A stretch of 21,288 nucleotides of DNA from NORP181 sp047623555 (GTDB lineage: Bacteria > Pseudomonadota > Alphaproteobacteria > Rhodobacterales > Rhodobacteraceae). The position numbers were made by a program, and so were the translations under genes. Below, piece by piece: positions 8,091-16,352 of the stretch (position 1 is its first letter; each line of letters opens with the position of its first letter). Under the pieces are notes generated by a model that was not told where the DNA came from, did no database searches, and worked only from the letters and a program-made list of their open reading frames with translations. The stretch is from NCBI GenBank assembly GCA_047623555.1, contig JBLHMP010000071.1, positions 1 to 21,288 of the forward strand, written 5' to 3'.

Positions 8091-9706
8091 TGCGTTTGGG
8101 TTGGCTGGACCGTGTCATTTTCGATCTTGGCCGCCAATTCCGCTGGTCGTTCCTGCCACCGCTAATGATCTATTTTGCCGCCGGGGCGTCGGGGCTAACG
8201 GCGGTTGTTGGCACGTTTTTTGTCAAAGAATACCTTGATGTGTCAGCGGCGTTTATCGCCGGATTGGCGTTTTGGGCAGGCCTGCCCTGGGCGCTAAAAA
8301 TGCCGCTGGGCCATTTGGTTGACCTGATCTGGCGCTGGAAATCACTGCTGATTTTTGCCGGAGCCGCGCTGATCACTGCAAGTTTTCTGATCATGTATGC
8401 GCTGGCCACGCGTCACCCGATCCTGAACGGCGTGATGTCACAAACGTCGTGGTATGTGCTGGCGATGTTGTTGGCACCATTGGGCTATGTGGTGCAGGAT
8501 TCCGTTGCCGATGCCATGTCGGTCGAGGCCGTGCCGCAGAGTGATGCCAATGGTCAGGCCTTTGATGCGGCCAGCATCAAAACGATGCACACCACCATGC
8601 AAACCCTGGGCCGGATCGCGTTGATCAGCGGCGCCAGCGCTGTGGCGTTGCTCAATATTGTGCTGTTTTCTGGCATCGAATTGTTGCCTGATGGCGAACG
8701 CACCTCGGTTTACGGCCAAATCTATCGCTTGGCGCTGATGATCCCGCTCCTCTCGATCTCGGGCGTGTTTGTCGCCGCTTACCAAAAACGCAGCGCGATC
8801 CGCAACCTCGTGGTGTCGGGCCTGGATCGCGCCGCCGCGATCGCCCGGTTTGAACGCCCCGGAGCACCGATGAAACTGAACCATTGGTATTTCACTGGTG
8901 GTGCAGTTTTTGTGGTGATGACCTTGTCTGTGGGCCTGTCAGACGTGGCCTATGCGCAGGAAATCGTTTTCGCCGGCTCGATGATCATCGTGCTGACGCT
9001 GATGCGCCAATTGATCCGGGCATTGGATGCCGACAAGGCCCGGATGCTGGTCGGCACAGCGGTCATTATCTTTATGTTCCGCGCCGTGCCCCTGCCCGGT
9101 GCCGGTGCCACGTGGTTTGAGATTGATATTCTGGGGTTTGACCAACAATTCCTGTCAGTGCTGTATCTGATAACTTCGGTGTTGACGCTTGCCGGGATGA
9201 TTGTGCTGCGTCCGATGATCGCGTCCAAAACCATCAGCCAGATTGTCATCCTGCTGACGCTGGCCGCCGGGGTTTTATCATTGCCCAATATCGGGCTGTA
9301 TTACGGGCTGCATCATTGGACCGCAGCCCTGACCGGCGGCATCGTCGACGCGCAGTTCATCGCAATCATCGACGTTGCGGTTGAATCGCCGCTTGGCCAG
9401 ATCGCCATGATCCCGATGCTGGCCTGGATCGCCCGCAATGCGCCGAACAACCTGAAAGCGACGTTTTTCGCGGTCATGGCCTCGTTCACCAATCTGGCGT
9501 TATCAGCGAGCTCTCTGGGCACCAAATACCTAAACCAGATGTTCAGCGTCACCCGCGAAGTCCGCGATCAGGCAGGCGCCATCACCACGTCAGCCGATTA
9601 CACACAACTGGGTATTTTGCTGATTGTGGTGGTGGTCATCACCGTGGCGTTGCCGCTGACCACCATATTCCTTGTGCAAAACTCCCGCCTGCGGACAGAT
9701 GAATAG
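8090..9706 (+). CDS. Major facilitator/BT1-like membrane transporter
   Basis: A 538-aa polytopic membrane protein with about 12-14 hydrophobic segments spread over the whole length. The N-terminal part resembles the BT1 (folate/biopterin transporter) branch of the MFS. FWAGLPWALKMPLGHLVDL matches the pattern of its LPW-x-K-P-x-G-x-x-D loop, and QDSVADAMSVEAVP resembles the conserved D-x-x-x-D-x-x-x-V-E segment. I identify these by resemblance only. BT1 members carry pteridines, folates or related molecules, but bacterial members are largely uncharacterised. The start ATG overlaps the CNNM/CorC stop by one base, implying coupled expression. It ends six bases from the convergent 806-aa oxidoreductase gene with no terminator in between. 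Substrate is unknown. Confidence 0.7.
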   Translation: MRLGWLDRVIFDLGRQFRWSFLPPLMIYFAAGASGLTAVVGTFFVKEYLDVSAAFIAGLAFWAGLPWALKMPLGHLVDLIWRWKSLLIFAGAALITASFLIMYALATRHPILNGVMSQTSWYVLAMLLAPLGYVVQDSVADAMSVEAVPQSDANGQAFDAASIKTMHTTMQTLGRIALISGASAVALLNIVLFSGIELLPDGERTSVYGQIYRLALMIPLLSISGVFVAAYQKRSAIRNLVVSGLDRAAAIARFERPGAPMKLNHWYFTGGAVFVVMTLSVGLSDVAYAQEIVFAGSMIIVLTLMRQLIRALDADKARMLVGTAVIIFMFRAVPLPGAGATWFEIDILGFDQQFLSVLYLITSVLTLAGMIVLRPMIASKTISQIVILLTLAAGVLSLPNIGLYYGLHHWTAALTGGIVDAQFIAIIDVAVESPLGQIAMIPMLAWIARNAPNNLKATFFAVMASFTNLALSASSLGTKYLNQMFSVTREVRDQAGAITTSADYTQLGILLIVVVVITVALPLTTIFLVQNSRLRTDE

Positions 9707-9712
9707 CAACAC

Positions 9713-12133
9713 CTAGGCCCGCAACCGCGCGCCTTTGGGGTCAAACGCTGGTTCCGACAATATCCGCGCCCTATGCGGTTTGCCCAAAACCATTACCTCG
9801 ACCTCATCCCCCGGCCCGGCGTTTTTCACAAATCCCAGCGCCAGCGACATGCCGACAGTATAGCCATAGGCGCCCGACGTTACCCGCCCGATGCCGTGGC
9901 CGTCCTTGAAAATCGGCTCACCGCCGGTGGCATCTGCATTCGATGCATCAACATCTGCGGCCTCAAGCGCCAGCAACACCATCTGTTCACGCGGTTCATT
10001 GGCCAGACTTTCGACCACGGCCGATTTATTCAGGAACTCTTTGTCCATTTTGCACAGCCGATCAAGGCCGACCTCTTGCGGCCAATACTCCGGCGAATAT
10101 TCCCGCGACCAGCTGCCATAGCCCTTTTCTACCCGCAGGCTCATCAAGGCGCGCCCGCCAACGGGTCCGGCGCCAAAGTCACGCCCGGCCTCGATCAATG
10201 CCGAGTACAGCCGTTGTTGATCCTCGGTGGCGCAATGCAATTCCCAGCCAAGATCGCCGGTGAACGACACCCGCAGGGCAAGACAATCAACCCCAGCCAG
10301 CTCAATGCGTTTGGAACGCATAAACCGGAAATCCGCCGTCGCCAGCGAGGTGTTGGTCAAGCGCTGCAACAACTCACGTGATTTTGGACCGGCAACGTTA
10401 AAGCCACACATCGCCTCGGTCTGGCTGGTGAAAACCGTCCCTTCGGGCAACGGCACCTGTTTGAAAAACCGGGTGTGATAGCGTTCAGCCATGCCCGACC
10501 CGATGATCCAGAATTCATCGTCGGCCAGTCGCGTCACGGTGAAATCCCCGGCAATGCCGCCACGTTTCCCGATCAGCGGCGTCAGGCAAGACCGCCCAAC
10601 CTCGCGTGGCATCCGGTTGGCAAACAGCGCGTTCAGCCAGTCCTCGGCCCCCGGCCCTTTGCAGATGTATTTGGCAAAGTTCGAGATGTCGATAATGCCG
10701 GCCGCATCCCGCAGCATCCTACATTCACGCCCCACCGGCTCCCACCAGTTTTGCCGTGTGAAACCATTGGTATCCTTGGTGCCGGGCGTGTCAGCAAACC
10801 ACAATGGATGCTCCCAGCCGTAATTTAACCCCATCACCGCGCCCATGCCCAGCTGCGTATCGTGGATCGGGCGCGTGCGCACAGGTCGGCCAGCGCTGCG
10901 TTCCTCATTGGGGAAATGGATAGAGAACCGATGCGCGTATTGATCGCCAACACGGGCCTTGGTAAATTCCTTGCCTGCCCAGCTGCCAAACCGCGCCATG
11001 TCCCAGGCGAACATGTCGTATTTGGTTTCGCCCTCGATGATCCATTGCGCCGCCATCAGGCCCATGCCGCCCGATTGGCTAAAGCCCGGAATGATGCCGT
11101 TACAGCAGAAATAATTGTTCAGTTCCGGCATTGGGCCAAACAACACATTACTGTCTGGCGACCAGATCATCGGCCCGTTGATGACCCGTTTGATCCCGGC
11201 CTCACCCACCACAGGCACGCGATCTATGGCGCGCATAATATTGTCCTCGATCCGTTCCAGATCATCGGCAAACAGCTCATGGCCAAATCCAGAAGGCGTG
11301 CCGTCTTCGGCCCAGAATTTCATGTTCTTCTCGTAGGCGCCAACCAACAGGCCCTGGCCTTCTTGACGCAGATAATACTCGCCATCGCGATCGGCGACCG
11401 AGGGCAACCGTTGATCCAACGCCGCAATCTCGGCGATGGGCTCGGTGACAAAATACTGGTGCTCTGTCGGGATTAATGGCAACTCAAACCCGGCCATTGC
11501 CGCAACTTCGCGGCCCCACAACCCGGCTGCATTAATCACCCATTGCGTGGCAATATCGCCTTTGTCTGTGCGCACGATCCAACTGCCGTCGGGTTGCTGT
11601 TGGGTGCCAGTGACCGGGCAGAACCGGATGATTTCGGCGCCCATTTGCCGCGCAGCGATGGCATAGGCGTTGGTCACACCAGACGGGTCAACATTGCCGC
11701 CATCGGGTTCAAACATGATGCAACGGATGCCGTCAAAATTGACCAGAGGGTGCAGGCGTTCGGCCTCATCGCGCGACACCTCGTGGAAATTCATGTTATA
11801 GAGCTGCGCCTTAGCCTCTTGCAGGCGCAATTGATGTTCGCGGGCTTCGGTCTGGGCCAGATACAGCGACCCCGGCTGAAACACACCGCAGCCCTGACCG
11901 GTCTCGGCCTCGAGCTCTTTGTACAGGTTCATCGTATAATGCTGGATGCGGCTGATATTGGTGCTGTCATGCAGCCCGTGGATACCAGCGGCCGCGTGCC
12001 ATGTGCTGCCGCTTGTCAGCTCGTCCCGCTCTAGCAGAACGACATCTGTCCACCCCAGTTTGGCAAGATGATACAGGATTGAGCAGCCGATAAGTCCGCC
12101 GCCGATAACAACGGCCTGTGCATGGGTTCGCAT
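9713..12133 (-). CDS. FAD/GcvT-domain oxidoreductase, dimethylglycine/sarcosine dehydrogenase family (paralogue 1)
   Basis: An 806-aa two-part flavoenzyme. Family members oxidise N-methyl groups of glycine derivatives and pass the one-carbon unit to tetrahydrofolate. The N-terminal DAO-type FAD domain (about 5-365) starts VVIGGGLIGCSILYHL (GxGxxG at 11-16). TSGSTWHAAA places His46 where dimethylglycine dehydrogenase binds FAD covalently. An FAO_M-like link (about 370-430), a GCV_T folate-binding domain (about 430-690) and a GCV_T C-terminal domain (about 700-795, ending FDPKGARLRA) follow. The start ATG at 12131-12133 is right before the dinucleotide-fold strand, but has a poor ribosome-binding site. 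The gene is divergent from the aldolase gene, with a 15-bp inverted repeat in between, and tail-to-tail with the MFS gene. Substrate (dimethylglycine, sarcosine or another N-methyl compound) is not determined. Confidence 0.9.
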   Translation of the reverse strand: MRTHAQAVVIGGGLIGCSILYHLAKLGWTDVVLLERDELTSGSTWHAAAGIHGLHDSTNISRIQHYTMNLYKELEAETGQGCGVFQPGSLYLAQTEAREHQLRLQEAKAQLYNMNFHEVSRDEAERLHPLVNFDGIRCIMFEPDGGNVDPSGVTNAYAIAARQMGAEIIRFCPVTGTQQQPDGSWIVRTDKGDIATQWVINAAGLWGREVAAMAGFELPLIPTEHQYFVTEPIAEIAALDQRLPSVADRDGEYYLRQEGQGLLVGAYEKNMKFWAEDGTPSGFGHELFADDLERIEDNIMRAIDRVPVVGEAGIKRVINGPMIWSPDSNVLFGPMPELNNYFCCNGIIPGFSQSGGMGLMAAQWIIEGETKYDMFAWDMARFGSWAGKEFTKARVGDQYAHRFSIHFPNEERSAGRPVRTRPIHDTQLGMGAVMGLNYGWEHPLWFADTPGTKDTNGFTRQNWWEPVGRECRMLRDAAGIIDISNFAKYICKGPGAEDWLNALFANRMPREVGRSCLTPLIGKRGGIAGDFTVTRLADDEFWIIGSGMAERYHTRFFKQVPLPEGTVFTSQTEAMCGFNVAGPKSRELLQRLTNTSLATADFRFMRSKRIELAGVDCLALRVSFTGDLGWELHCATEDQQRLYSALIEAGRDFGAGPVGGRALMSLRVEKGYGSWSREYSPEYWPQEVGLDRLCKMDKEFLNKSAVVESLANEPREQMVLLALEAADVDASNADATGGEPIFKDGHGIGRVTSGAYGYTVGMSLALGFVKNAGPGDEVEVMVLGKPHRARILSEPAFDPKGARLRA

Positions 12134-12205
12134 TGGGGGTCCAGTGTGTTGAGTCTAACGTCCATTAACTTGCCCCAGCCACCCCCATTGCGAAACGCCT
12201 AACCA

Positions 12206-12220
12206 CGACAAATTGTGTCG
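12206..12220. promoter_or_regulatory. Candidate operator 1 (15-bp inverted repeat)
   Basis: CGACAAATTGTGTCG, an imperfect palindrome with 5-bp arms. It lies 72 bases before the 806-aa oxidoreductase start and 93 bases before the aldolase start, in the divergent intergenic region. Thirteen of 15 positions equal operator 2 at 13073-13087. A further half-site CGACAA occurs at 12226-12231. Confidence 0.6.
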
Positions 12221-12313
12221 CTGAACGACAATCCCACCGGTAAAAACCACTAGGTGCAACGGTCCACCGCCGCTAGCCTGCCCACAATTATTCCGCACAA
12301 TAAGGGAAACAAC

Positions 12314-13066
12314 ATGCCTAGCCTAAAACAAAAACTGAACGCAGACGCGCGTCTGACAACCGTAGTTTGCACCATCCCCTCGGCGACGGTAACACAGGCG
12401 ATTGCCGCATCTGGCGTGGATTCCCTGATTGTTGACCTTGAACATGGTGCGGTTGATTACAGCTCGGCTCATGCCATGATTGCTGCCACCGCCGGAACCG
12501 AATGTGCACCGTTGGTACGTGTCGCCGAAAATAACGAAGCTCAGGTCAAACGGGCATTGGATCTGGGCGCCGAAGGCATCGTGTTCCCGCTGATCCGCGA
12601 TGCCCAAGATGCAAAACGCGCCGTCGCCAGCATGCGCTATCCGCCTCGCGGGACACGCGGTTTCGGCCCGTTCATTGCGCAATCTCGCTGGCAAAGTTCA
12701 ATGCCAACATATCAGGCGGATATCGAAGACCACCTGGTCTGTTGCCTGCTGATTGAAACAGTCGAGGCCGTTGCCAATATCAATGAAATCTGTGCGACCG
12801 AAGGTGTTGATCTGCTGGTCGTGGCGGCGTTTGATTTGTCCACGTCTTTGGGCATATCCGGCCAGTTTGATCACCCCGAATTCGTCGCGGCCCAAACAAC
12901 TGTGGAACAGGCCGCAGCAAAGGCCGGAATTCCACTGGCTGGTAACGCCTTGATCAAAGAGCAGGCCGATGCCCTGTTTGCCCGCGGCTATCGGATGGTT
13001 GGAGGCTTTGACATCTTGTGGCTGCGCCAGAAGGCGGCAGAGATTCAAGGCTGGACCGCCAAGTAG
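12314..13066 (+). CDS. HpcH/HpaI-family aldolase
   Basis: A 250-aa class II (metal-dependent) aldolase of the HpcH/HpaI family. Members cleave 4-hydroxy-2-oxo acids into pyruvate (or a related 2-oxo acid) and an aldehyde, or run the reaction backwards. Active-site positions known for HpaI are all present one residue offset: His44 in DLEHG, Arg69 in LVRV, and metal ligands Glu148 (LIETVEA) and Asp174 (AAFDLSTSLG). PPRGTRGFGP at 110-119 is also typical. The start ATG at 12314 is chosen for its AAGGGA ribosome-binding sequence, although the frame is open 60 bases further up. The gene is divergent from one GcvT-domain oxidoreductase and 90 bases upstream of the second. It probably handles an aldehyde or 2-oxo acid from the same pathway; the substrate is unknown. 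Confidence 0.88.
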   Translation: MPSLKQKLNADARLTTVVCTIPSATVTQAIAASGVDSLIVDLEHGAVDYSSAHAMIAATAGTECAPLVRVAENNEAQVKRALDLGAEGIVFPLIRDAQDAKRAVASMRYPPRGTRGFGPFIAQSRWQSSMPTYQADIEDHLVCCLLIETVEAVANINEICATEGVDLLVVAAFDLSTSLGISGQFDHPEFVAAQTTVEQAAAKAGIPLAGNALIKEQADALFARGYRMVGGFDILWLRQKAAEIQGWTAK

Positions 13067-13072
13067 AACAAA

Positions 13073-13087
13073 CGACAAAATTTGTCG
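13073..13087. promoter_or_regulatory. Candidate operator 2 (perfect 15-bp inverted repeat)
   Basis: CGACAAAATTTGTCG has 7-bp perfect arms around a central A. It lies seven bases after the aldolase stop codon and 69 bases before the second oxidoreductase start. It differs from operator 1 at only two positions. Position and symmetry suggest a dimeric repressor or activator, and an internal promoter for the downstream genes. Confidence 0.65.
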
Positions 13088-13156
13088 CGTTCAGGCTGGA
13101 CCACTGCCATTTGGCGGCACACCTTGCCGTCACACCCCAAAGCGGAGAGCGAATTC

Positions 13157-15565
13157 ATGAAAACCACCACCCGTGTTGTTGTGATTGGCGGCGGCGTTGT
13201 CGGCTGTTCAGTTCTGTATCACCTGACTAAACTGGGATGGTCGGATGTGATGCTGCTGGAACGGTCTGAGTTGACCAGTGGTAGTACATGGCATGCTGCC
13301 GGTGGCTTTCATACGCTGAATGGCGACACAAATATGGCGGCGCTTCAGGGCTATACAATACGCCTTTACAAAGAGTTAGAGGAAATCACGGGCATGTCCT
13401 GCGGGTTGCATCACGTCGGTGGCGTGACCTTGGCCGACAACCAGGACCGGTTCGATATGCTGCTGGCAGAGCGTGCCAAGCATCGGTTTATGGGGCTTGA
13501 AACCGAAATTATCGGGCCGGACGAGATCAAAAAAATCGCGCCTGTGACCAATATCGACGGCATTCTTGGCGGCCTCTATGACCCGCTTGATGGCCATCTG
13601 GACCCGTCCGGCACCACCCACGCCTATGCCAAAGCGGCGCGTATGGGCGGCGCGACGATCGAAACCCATTGTATGGTGCGCGAAACCAATCAGCGCGCCG
13701 ATGGCACCTGGGATGTGGTCACCAACAAGGGGACGATTCACGCCGAACACATTGTTAACGCGGGCGGATTATGGGCGCGCGAAGTTGGCGCCATGGCCGG
13801 TATCTATTTTCCGCTGCACCCGATGGAGCATCAATATATCGTCACCGACGACATCCCCGCGATCTATGAGATGGACCGCGAACACCCGCATGTGATGGAT
13901 CCGGCCGGTGAATCCTATTTGCGCCAAGAGGGGCGCGGGCTGTGCATTGGGTTTTATGAACAGCCCTGCAAACCCTGGGCCGTCGATGGAACGCCTTGGG
14001 ACTTTGGCCACGAATTACTGCCAGATAACTTTGACAAGATCACCGAAAGCATTGAATTAGCTTACAAACGGTTCCCGGCGCTGGAAACAGCTGGGGTTAA
14101 ATCGGTCATTCATGGCCCGTTCACCTTTGCGCCAGATGGCAACCCGCTGGTCGGCCCGGTGCCCGGTGTGCGCAACTATTGGTCGGCCTGTGGTGTCATG
14201 GCCGGGTTTAGCCAAGGTGGCGGCGTTGGCCTGACGCTGGCGCAATGGATGATCCAAGGCGAACCCGAACGCGACGTGATGGCCATGGATATCGCCCGTT
14301 TTGGCGACTGGATCAACCCTGGCTATACCCGCCCCAAGGTGATCGAGAATTACCAAAAACGCTTTTCGGTTTCCTATCCCAACGAAGAGCTGCCCGCCGC
14401 ACGGCCCAACCGCACAACGCCGATGTATGACATTTTCACTGGCATGGGCGCAGTTTGGGGGGCGCAATTTGGCCTAGAAGTGGTCAATTACTTCGCCCAA
14501 GATGACGAGCCGACCTATGAAACCCCATCTTTCCGCCGCTCTGATGCGTTTGACGCCACCGCGCGCGAAGTGAACGGCGTGCGCAATGCTGTTGGCATCA
14601 ACGAAGTACATAATTTTGGCAAATATCTGGTGACGGGCGTAGATGCGCGTGCATGGCTTGACCGGATTATGGCCGGGCGCATTCCCAAAGTGGGGCGACT
14701 GTCGTTAACGCCGATGTTGTCCCCCAAGGGGCGTTTAATCGGTGATTTCACCATCTCGTGTTTGGGCGAAAACGAATTTCAGGTGACCGCGTCTTATGGC
14801 AGTCAAGCCTATCACTATCGCTGGTTCAAACAACATCAACAAGACGGTGTAAGTATTGAAAATATAAGCGATAAAAGAAATGGATTTCAGATTGCAGGGC
14901 CAAATTCCCACGCCGTTCTGGCCGCCTGTACCCGCACCGAAATTTCCCATATGCGGTTCCTGGACGTGAAACCTATGACCGTCGGCATGACCGACTGCAT
15001 CGTACAACGGGTGAGCTATACCGGCGATCTGGGGTTTGAAATCTACTGCGATCCGATGGGCCAACGCGCCTTGTGGGATGTGCTTTGGGCGGCAGGTCAG
15101 GACCACGATATGGTGCCGTTTGGTATGCGGGCGATGATGTCACTACGGCTGGACAAGTTCTTTGGCAGTTGGATGGCAGAGTTTTCACCCGATTATACGG
15201 CTGCGGAAACCGGGCTTAATCGCTTTATATCTTTCAAGAAAGACGTTGATTTCATTGGTAGATCCGCCGCCGTGGCCGAACGTGCCACAGGTCCATCCCG
15301 CCGGTTGGTCGCATTTGAGGTCGATGCCGATAATGCCGACGTTAACGCCTATGAACCGATCTGGCTGGAGGGCGAGGTCAAGGGGTTCTGCACATCGGGT
15401 GGCTATTCACATTATGCAGGAAAATCCATCGCCCAGGGGTTTCTGCCTACCGATAAGATCGCTGACGGATTAGAGGTAGAGATCGAAATCCTTGGCCAGC
15501 GGCGCGCCGCCAAAGTCATCAGCACCGTGCTGTTTGACGCTGATGGCGCGCGTATGCGGGGGTGA
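13157..15565 (+). CDS. FAD/GcvT-domain oxidoreductase, dimethylglycine/sarcosine dehydrogenase family (paralogue 2)
   Basis: An 802-aa paralogue of the divergent oxidoreductase, with the same architecture. The FAD domain starts VVVIGGGVVGCSVLYHL. His46 of TSGSTWHAAG is the predicted covalent flavin attachment site. A DAO body (to about 365), an FAO_M link, GCV_T (about 430-690) and GCV_T C-terminal domain (about 700-800) follow. The MSLRLDKFFGSWMAEFSPDY stretch is the conserved folate-domain signature, comparable to MSLRVEKGYGSWSREYSPEY in paralogue 1. The frame is open from 13082, but ATG 13157 is chosen for its CGGAGAG ribosome-binding sequence and because it aligns with paralogue 1. It is 90 bases downstream of the aldolase with an inverted repeat in the gap. 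Substrate specificity is probably different from paralogue 1 but unknown. Confidence 0.9.
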   Translation: MKTTTRVVVIGGGVVGCSVLYHLTKLGWSDVMLLERSELTSGSTWHAAGGFHTLNGDTNMAALQGYTIRLYKELEEITGMSCGLHHVGGVTLADNQDRFDMLLAERAKHRFMGLETEIIGPDEIKKIAPVTNIDGILGGLYDPLDGHLDPSGTTHAYAKAARMGGATIETHCMVRETNQRADGTWDVVTNKGTIHAEHIVNAGGLWAREVGAMAGIYFPLHPMEHQYIVTDDIPAIYEMDREHPHVMDPAGESYLRQEGRGLCIGFYEQPCKPWAVDGTPWDFGHELLPDNFDKITESIELAYKRFPALETAGVKSVIHGPFTFAPDGNPLVGPVPGVRNYWSACGVMAGFSQGGGVGLTLAQWMIQGEPERDVMAMDIARFGDWINPGYTRPKVIENYQKRFSVSYPNEELPAARPNRTTPMYDIFTGMGAVWGAQFGLEVVNYFAQDDEPTYETPSFRRSDAFDATAREVNGVRNAVGINEVHNFGKYLVTGVDARAWLDRIMAGRIPKVGRLSLTPMLSPKGRLIGDFTISCLGENEFQVTASYGSQAYHYRWFKQHQQDGVSIENISDKRNGFQIAGPNSHAVLAACTRTEISHMRFLDVKPMTVGMTDCIVQRVSYTGDLGFEIYCDPMGQRALWDVLWAAGQDHDMVPFGMRAMMSLRLDKFFGSWMAEFSPDYTAAETGLNRFISFKKDVDFIGRSAAVAERATGPSRRLVAFEVDADNADVNAYEPIWLEGEVKGFCTSGGYSHYAGKSIAQGFLPTDKIADGLEVEIEILGQRRAAKVISTVLFDADGARMRG

Positions 15566-15596
15566 CAGGCGCCGCGCAACGCGCCACATTAACGGC

Positions 15597-16196
15597 ATGA
15601 ACATCCCTATCCTCATTCTCGCCGCCGGGCAATCAACGCGAATGCGCGGCGTCGACAAGCTGTTGCAAGACATTGACGGCATGCCATTATTGCGGCGCGT
15701 TGCAACGATGGCATGCACGGTATCGGACGCTGTATTTGTGGCGCTGCCCGCCAAACCGCATCCCCGATGGGCGGTGCTTGAGGGGCTAAATGTCACTCGG
15801 GTCGCTGTTGCGGATGCCGCTGAGGGGATGAATGCCAGCCTGCGTGCCGGTGTTGCCGCTATAGCCAAAGACAGCGACGCCGTGATGGTTTTGCTGGCAG
15901 ATCTGCCGGACTTGACGGAGTCTGACATTACTAACATCCTGCAAGCCGTTGAAATAAAATCAAATATAAAAATTTGGCGTGGCGCAACAAAAGACGGAAA
16001 ACCCGGCCATCCTGTGGTCTTTCATCACTCACTATTTCCGGAAATTCACGCCCTGACCGGTGATAGCGGCGCCCAATCTGTGGTGCGCGCCCACGCGGAT
16101 CATGTCAAACTAGTGCCCTTGCCCCGACAAAACGCCCGGCTTGACCTGGATACCCCCGAAGACTGGAACCGCTGGCGCAAAACCCGAACCCCGTAA
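15597..16196 (+). CDS. MocA/MobA-like nucleotidyltransferase
   Basis: A 199-aa protein of the NTP-transferase superfamily, most like MocA, which attaches CMP to molybdopterin for xanthine-dehydrogenase-type molybdoenzymes. Visible are the nucleotide-binding start LILAAGQSTRMRGVDKLL (6-23), the metal-binding LLADLPDLT (98-106), GKPGHPVVF (133-141), GDSGAQSVV (154-162) and the closing LDLDTPEDW. The frame is open upstream within the oxidoreductase gene, but ATG 15597 lies right before the conserved LAAG motif. Its ribosome-binding site is poor. It starts 31 bases after the second oxidoreductase, so the two are likely cotranscribed. No molybdoenzyme gene is present in the window, so another nucleotide-sugar-like or cofactor substrate remains possible. 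Confidence 0.83.
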   Translation: MNIPILILAAGQSTRMRGVDKLLQDIDGMPLLRRVATMACTVSDAVFVALPAKPHPRWAVLEGLNVTRVAVADAAEGMNASLRAGVAAIAKDSDAVMVLLADLPDLTESDITNILQAVEIKSNIKIWRGATKDGKPGHPVVFHHSLFPEIHALTGDSGAQSVVRAHADHVKLVPLPRQNARLDLDTPEDWNRWRKTRTP

Positions 16197-16214
16197 TCTT
16201 TCCATTCTTCTCGT

Positions 16215-16241
16215 CAAAAATACCTCCGCCGGAGGCAAAAA
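16215..16241. terminator. CCTCCGCCGGAGG hairpin with flanking A/T runs (dispersed intergenic element)
   Basis: CCTCC-GCC-GGAGG flanked by CAAAAATA on the left and CAAAAA on the right. It reads as a short GC hairpin followed by T's on the minus strand. I remember very similar hairpins scattered through Roseobacter-group genomes, mostly at gene ends; that is memory, not a search. It lies 19 bases after the MocA-like gene. Confidence 0.5.
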
Positions 16242-16261
16242 TCGAATACCTCAAAACAGAA

Positions 16262-16293
16262 AAAGACAGAGCGGCAATCACCGCTCCGTCTTT
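16262..16293. terminator. Bidirectional terminator between the MocA-like and Hint genes
   Basis: AAAGAC-A-GAGCGG (16262-16274) pairs with CCGCTC-C-GTCTTT (16281-16293), one A/C mismatch, around a six-base loop CAATCA. A-run and T-run flanks make it usable in both directions. It sits between two convergent genes, as expected. Confidence 0.8.
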
Positions 16294-16352
16294 CTGCCCA
16301 TGCGCCCCGTGTCGCACAGAAACCACTGCATATCGGTGTCAAAGCCCGTCGG

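Noticed and set aside
12254..12313. Earlier start for the aldolase
   Set aside because: The extra residues have no family counterpart, and ATG 12314 has the AAGGGA ribosome-binding sequence.
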